A stretch of DNA of 6,805 nucleotides from an uncultured Bacillaceae bacterium. GTDB taxonomy: Bacteria > Bacillota > Bacilli > Bacillales > Alkalibacillaceae. The notes under the pieces are model-generated. The model was not told where the DNA came from. It saw only the letters and a list, made by a program, of their open reading frames with translations, and made no database searches. The DNA lies in assembly GCA_937983065.1 (NCBI GenBank), contig CALKAL010000109.1, positions 1 through 6,805 of the forward strand, given 5' to 3'. Below, piece after piece: positions 6,714-6,805 of this stretch. The translations under genes and the position numbers were made by a program. Each line of letters opens with the position of its first letter. Position 1 is the stretch's first letter.

Positions 6714-6805
6714 CTATTCTTCATCTTCATTAACTTTTTGGAACAGCACCTCTGGAATAAGTTCAAATCCTTCAACAAGTGGGTTCTCTTCTAATTCAAT
6801 CATTA
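6714..6805 (-). CDS. C-terminal end of an unidentified minus-strand gene (partial)
   Basis: The minus strand reads an open frame from the window edge to TAG at 6714-6716, ending in NPLVEGFELIPEVLFQKVN and an acidic EDEE tail. The stop lies 5 bases before a terminator hairpin with a U-tract on this strand, which strongly supports a genuine gene end. Only about 30 codons are visible and I do not recognise the family. An ATG at 6803-6801 is in frame and overlaps a TAA (TAATG), so a very short coupled reading frame is formally possible. A truncated longer gene is more likely. Confidence 0.65.
   Translation of the reverse strand, partial: MIELEENPLVEGFELIPEVLFQKVNEDEE

Noticed and set aside
1..6805. 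CRISPR arrays, tRNA or rRNA genes, insertion-sequence ends, riboswitches
   Set aside because: I saw no spaced direct repeats, cloverleaf patterns, transposase frames or recognisable riboswitch cores on reading both strands by eye.

Overview
The window looks like chromosomal DNA of a low-GC, Gram-positive, Bacillaceae-like bacterium. The reasons are AT-rich spacers (about 18-23% GC where counted), strong Shine-Dalgarno sites close to AGGAGG, a TTG start, perfect-stem terminators, a lipobox protein and a secreted subtilase of the lactocepin/Vpr type. I cannot name the species.

Layout, left to right. (1) Bases 1-2822 (+): the 3' part of a large secreted subtilisin-like (S8) protease gene. Its reading frame is already open at base 3 and encodes the end of an I9 propeptide, so the true start lies outside the window. 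It is followed by a strong intrinsic terminator (2832-2866). (2) Bases 2971-3462 (+): a small lipoprotein with two cysteines in its mature part, not confidently assigned. (3) Bases 3463-3612: a spacer between convergent genes with no standard terminator. It is much GC-richer than the other spacers and contains nested inverted repeats. (4) Bases 3613-5331 (-): an SgrR-family regulator, a winged helix fused to a cytoplasmic solute-binding-protein domain. (5) Bases 5332-5438: a divergent promoter region with a perfect TATAAT for the regulator, a near-consensus -10 for the transporter, and an 18-bp imperfect palindrome centred between them. (6) Bases 5439-6671 (+): an MFS exporter starting at TTG. 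(7) Bases 6683-6708: a terminator hairpin shared by the exporter and a convergent gene, whose last 30 or so codons occupy 6714-6805 (-).

How the genes may work together. The regulator and exporter form a divergent pair. The likely logic is that the solute-binding domain senses a small molecule in the cytoplasm and the winged helix controls the exporter. This resembles the enterobacterial SgrR/SetA neighbourhood, although this exporter looks more like the MefA/EntS (DHA3) branch than SetA. The protease and the lipoprotein are both extracytoplasmic and adjacent, but a terminator separates them, so any functional link is only a hypothesis.

Most of the window is ordinary accessory Bacillaceae sequence. 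The items most worth a second look are the structured GC-rich spacer at 3474-3603, the symmetric operator-like palindrome at 5393-5410, and the unassigned lipoprotein beside the protease.
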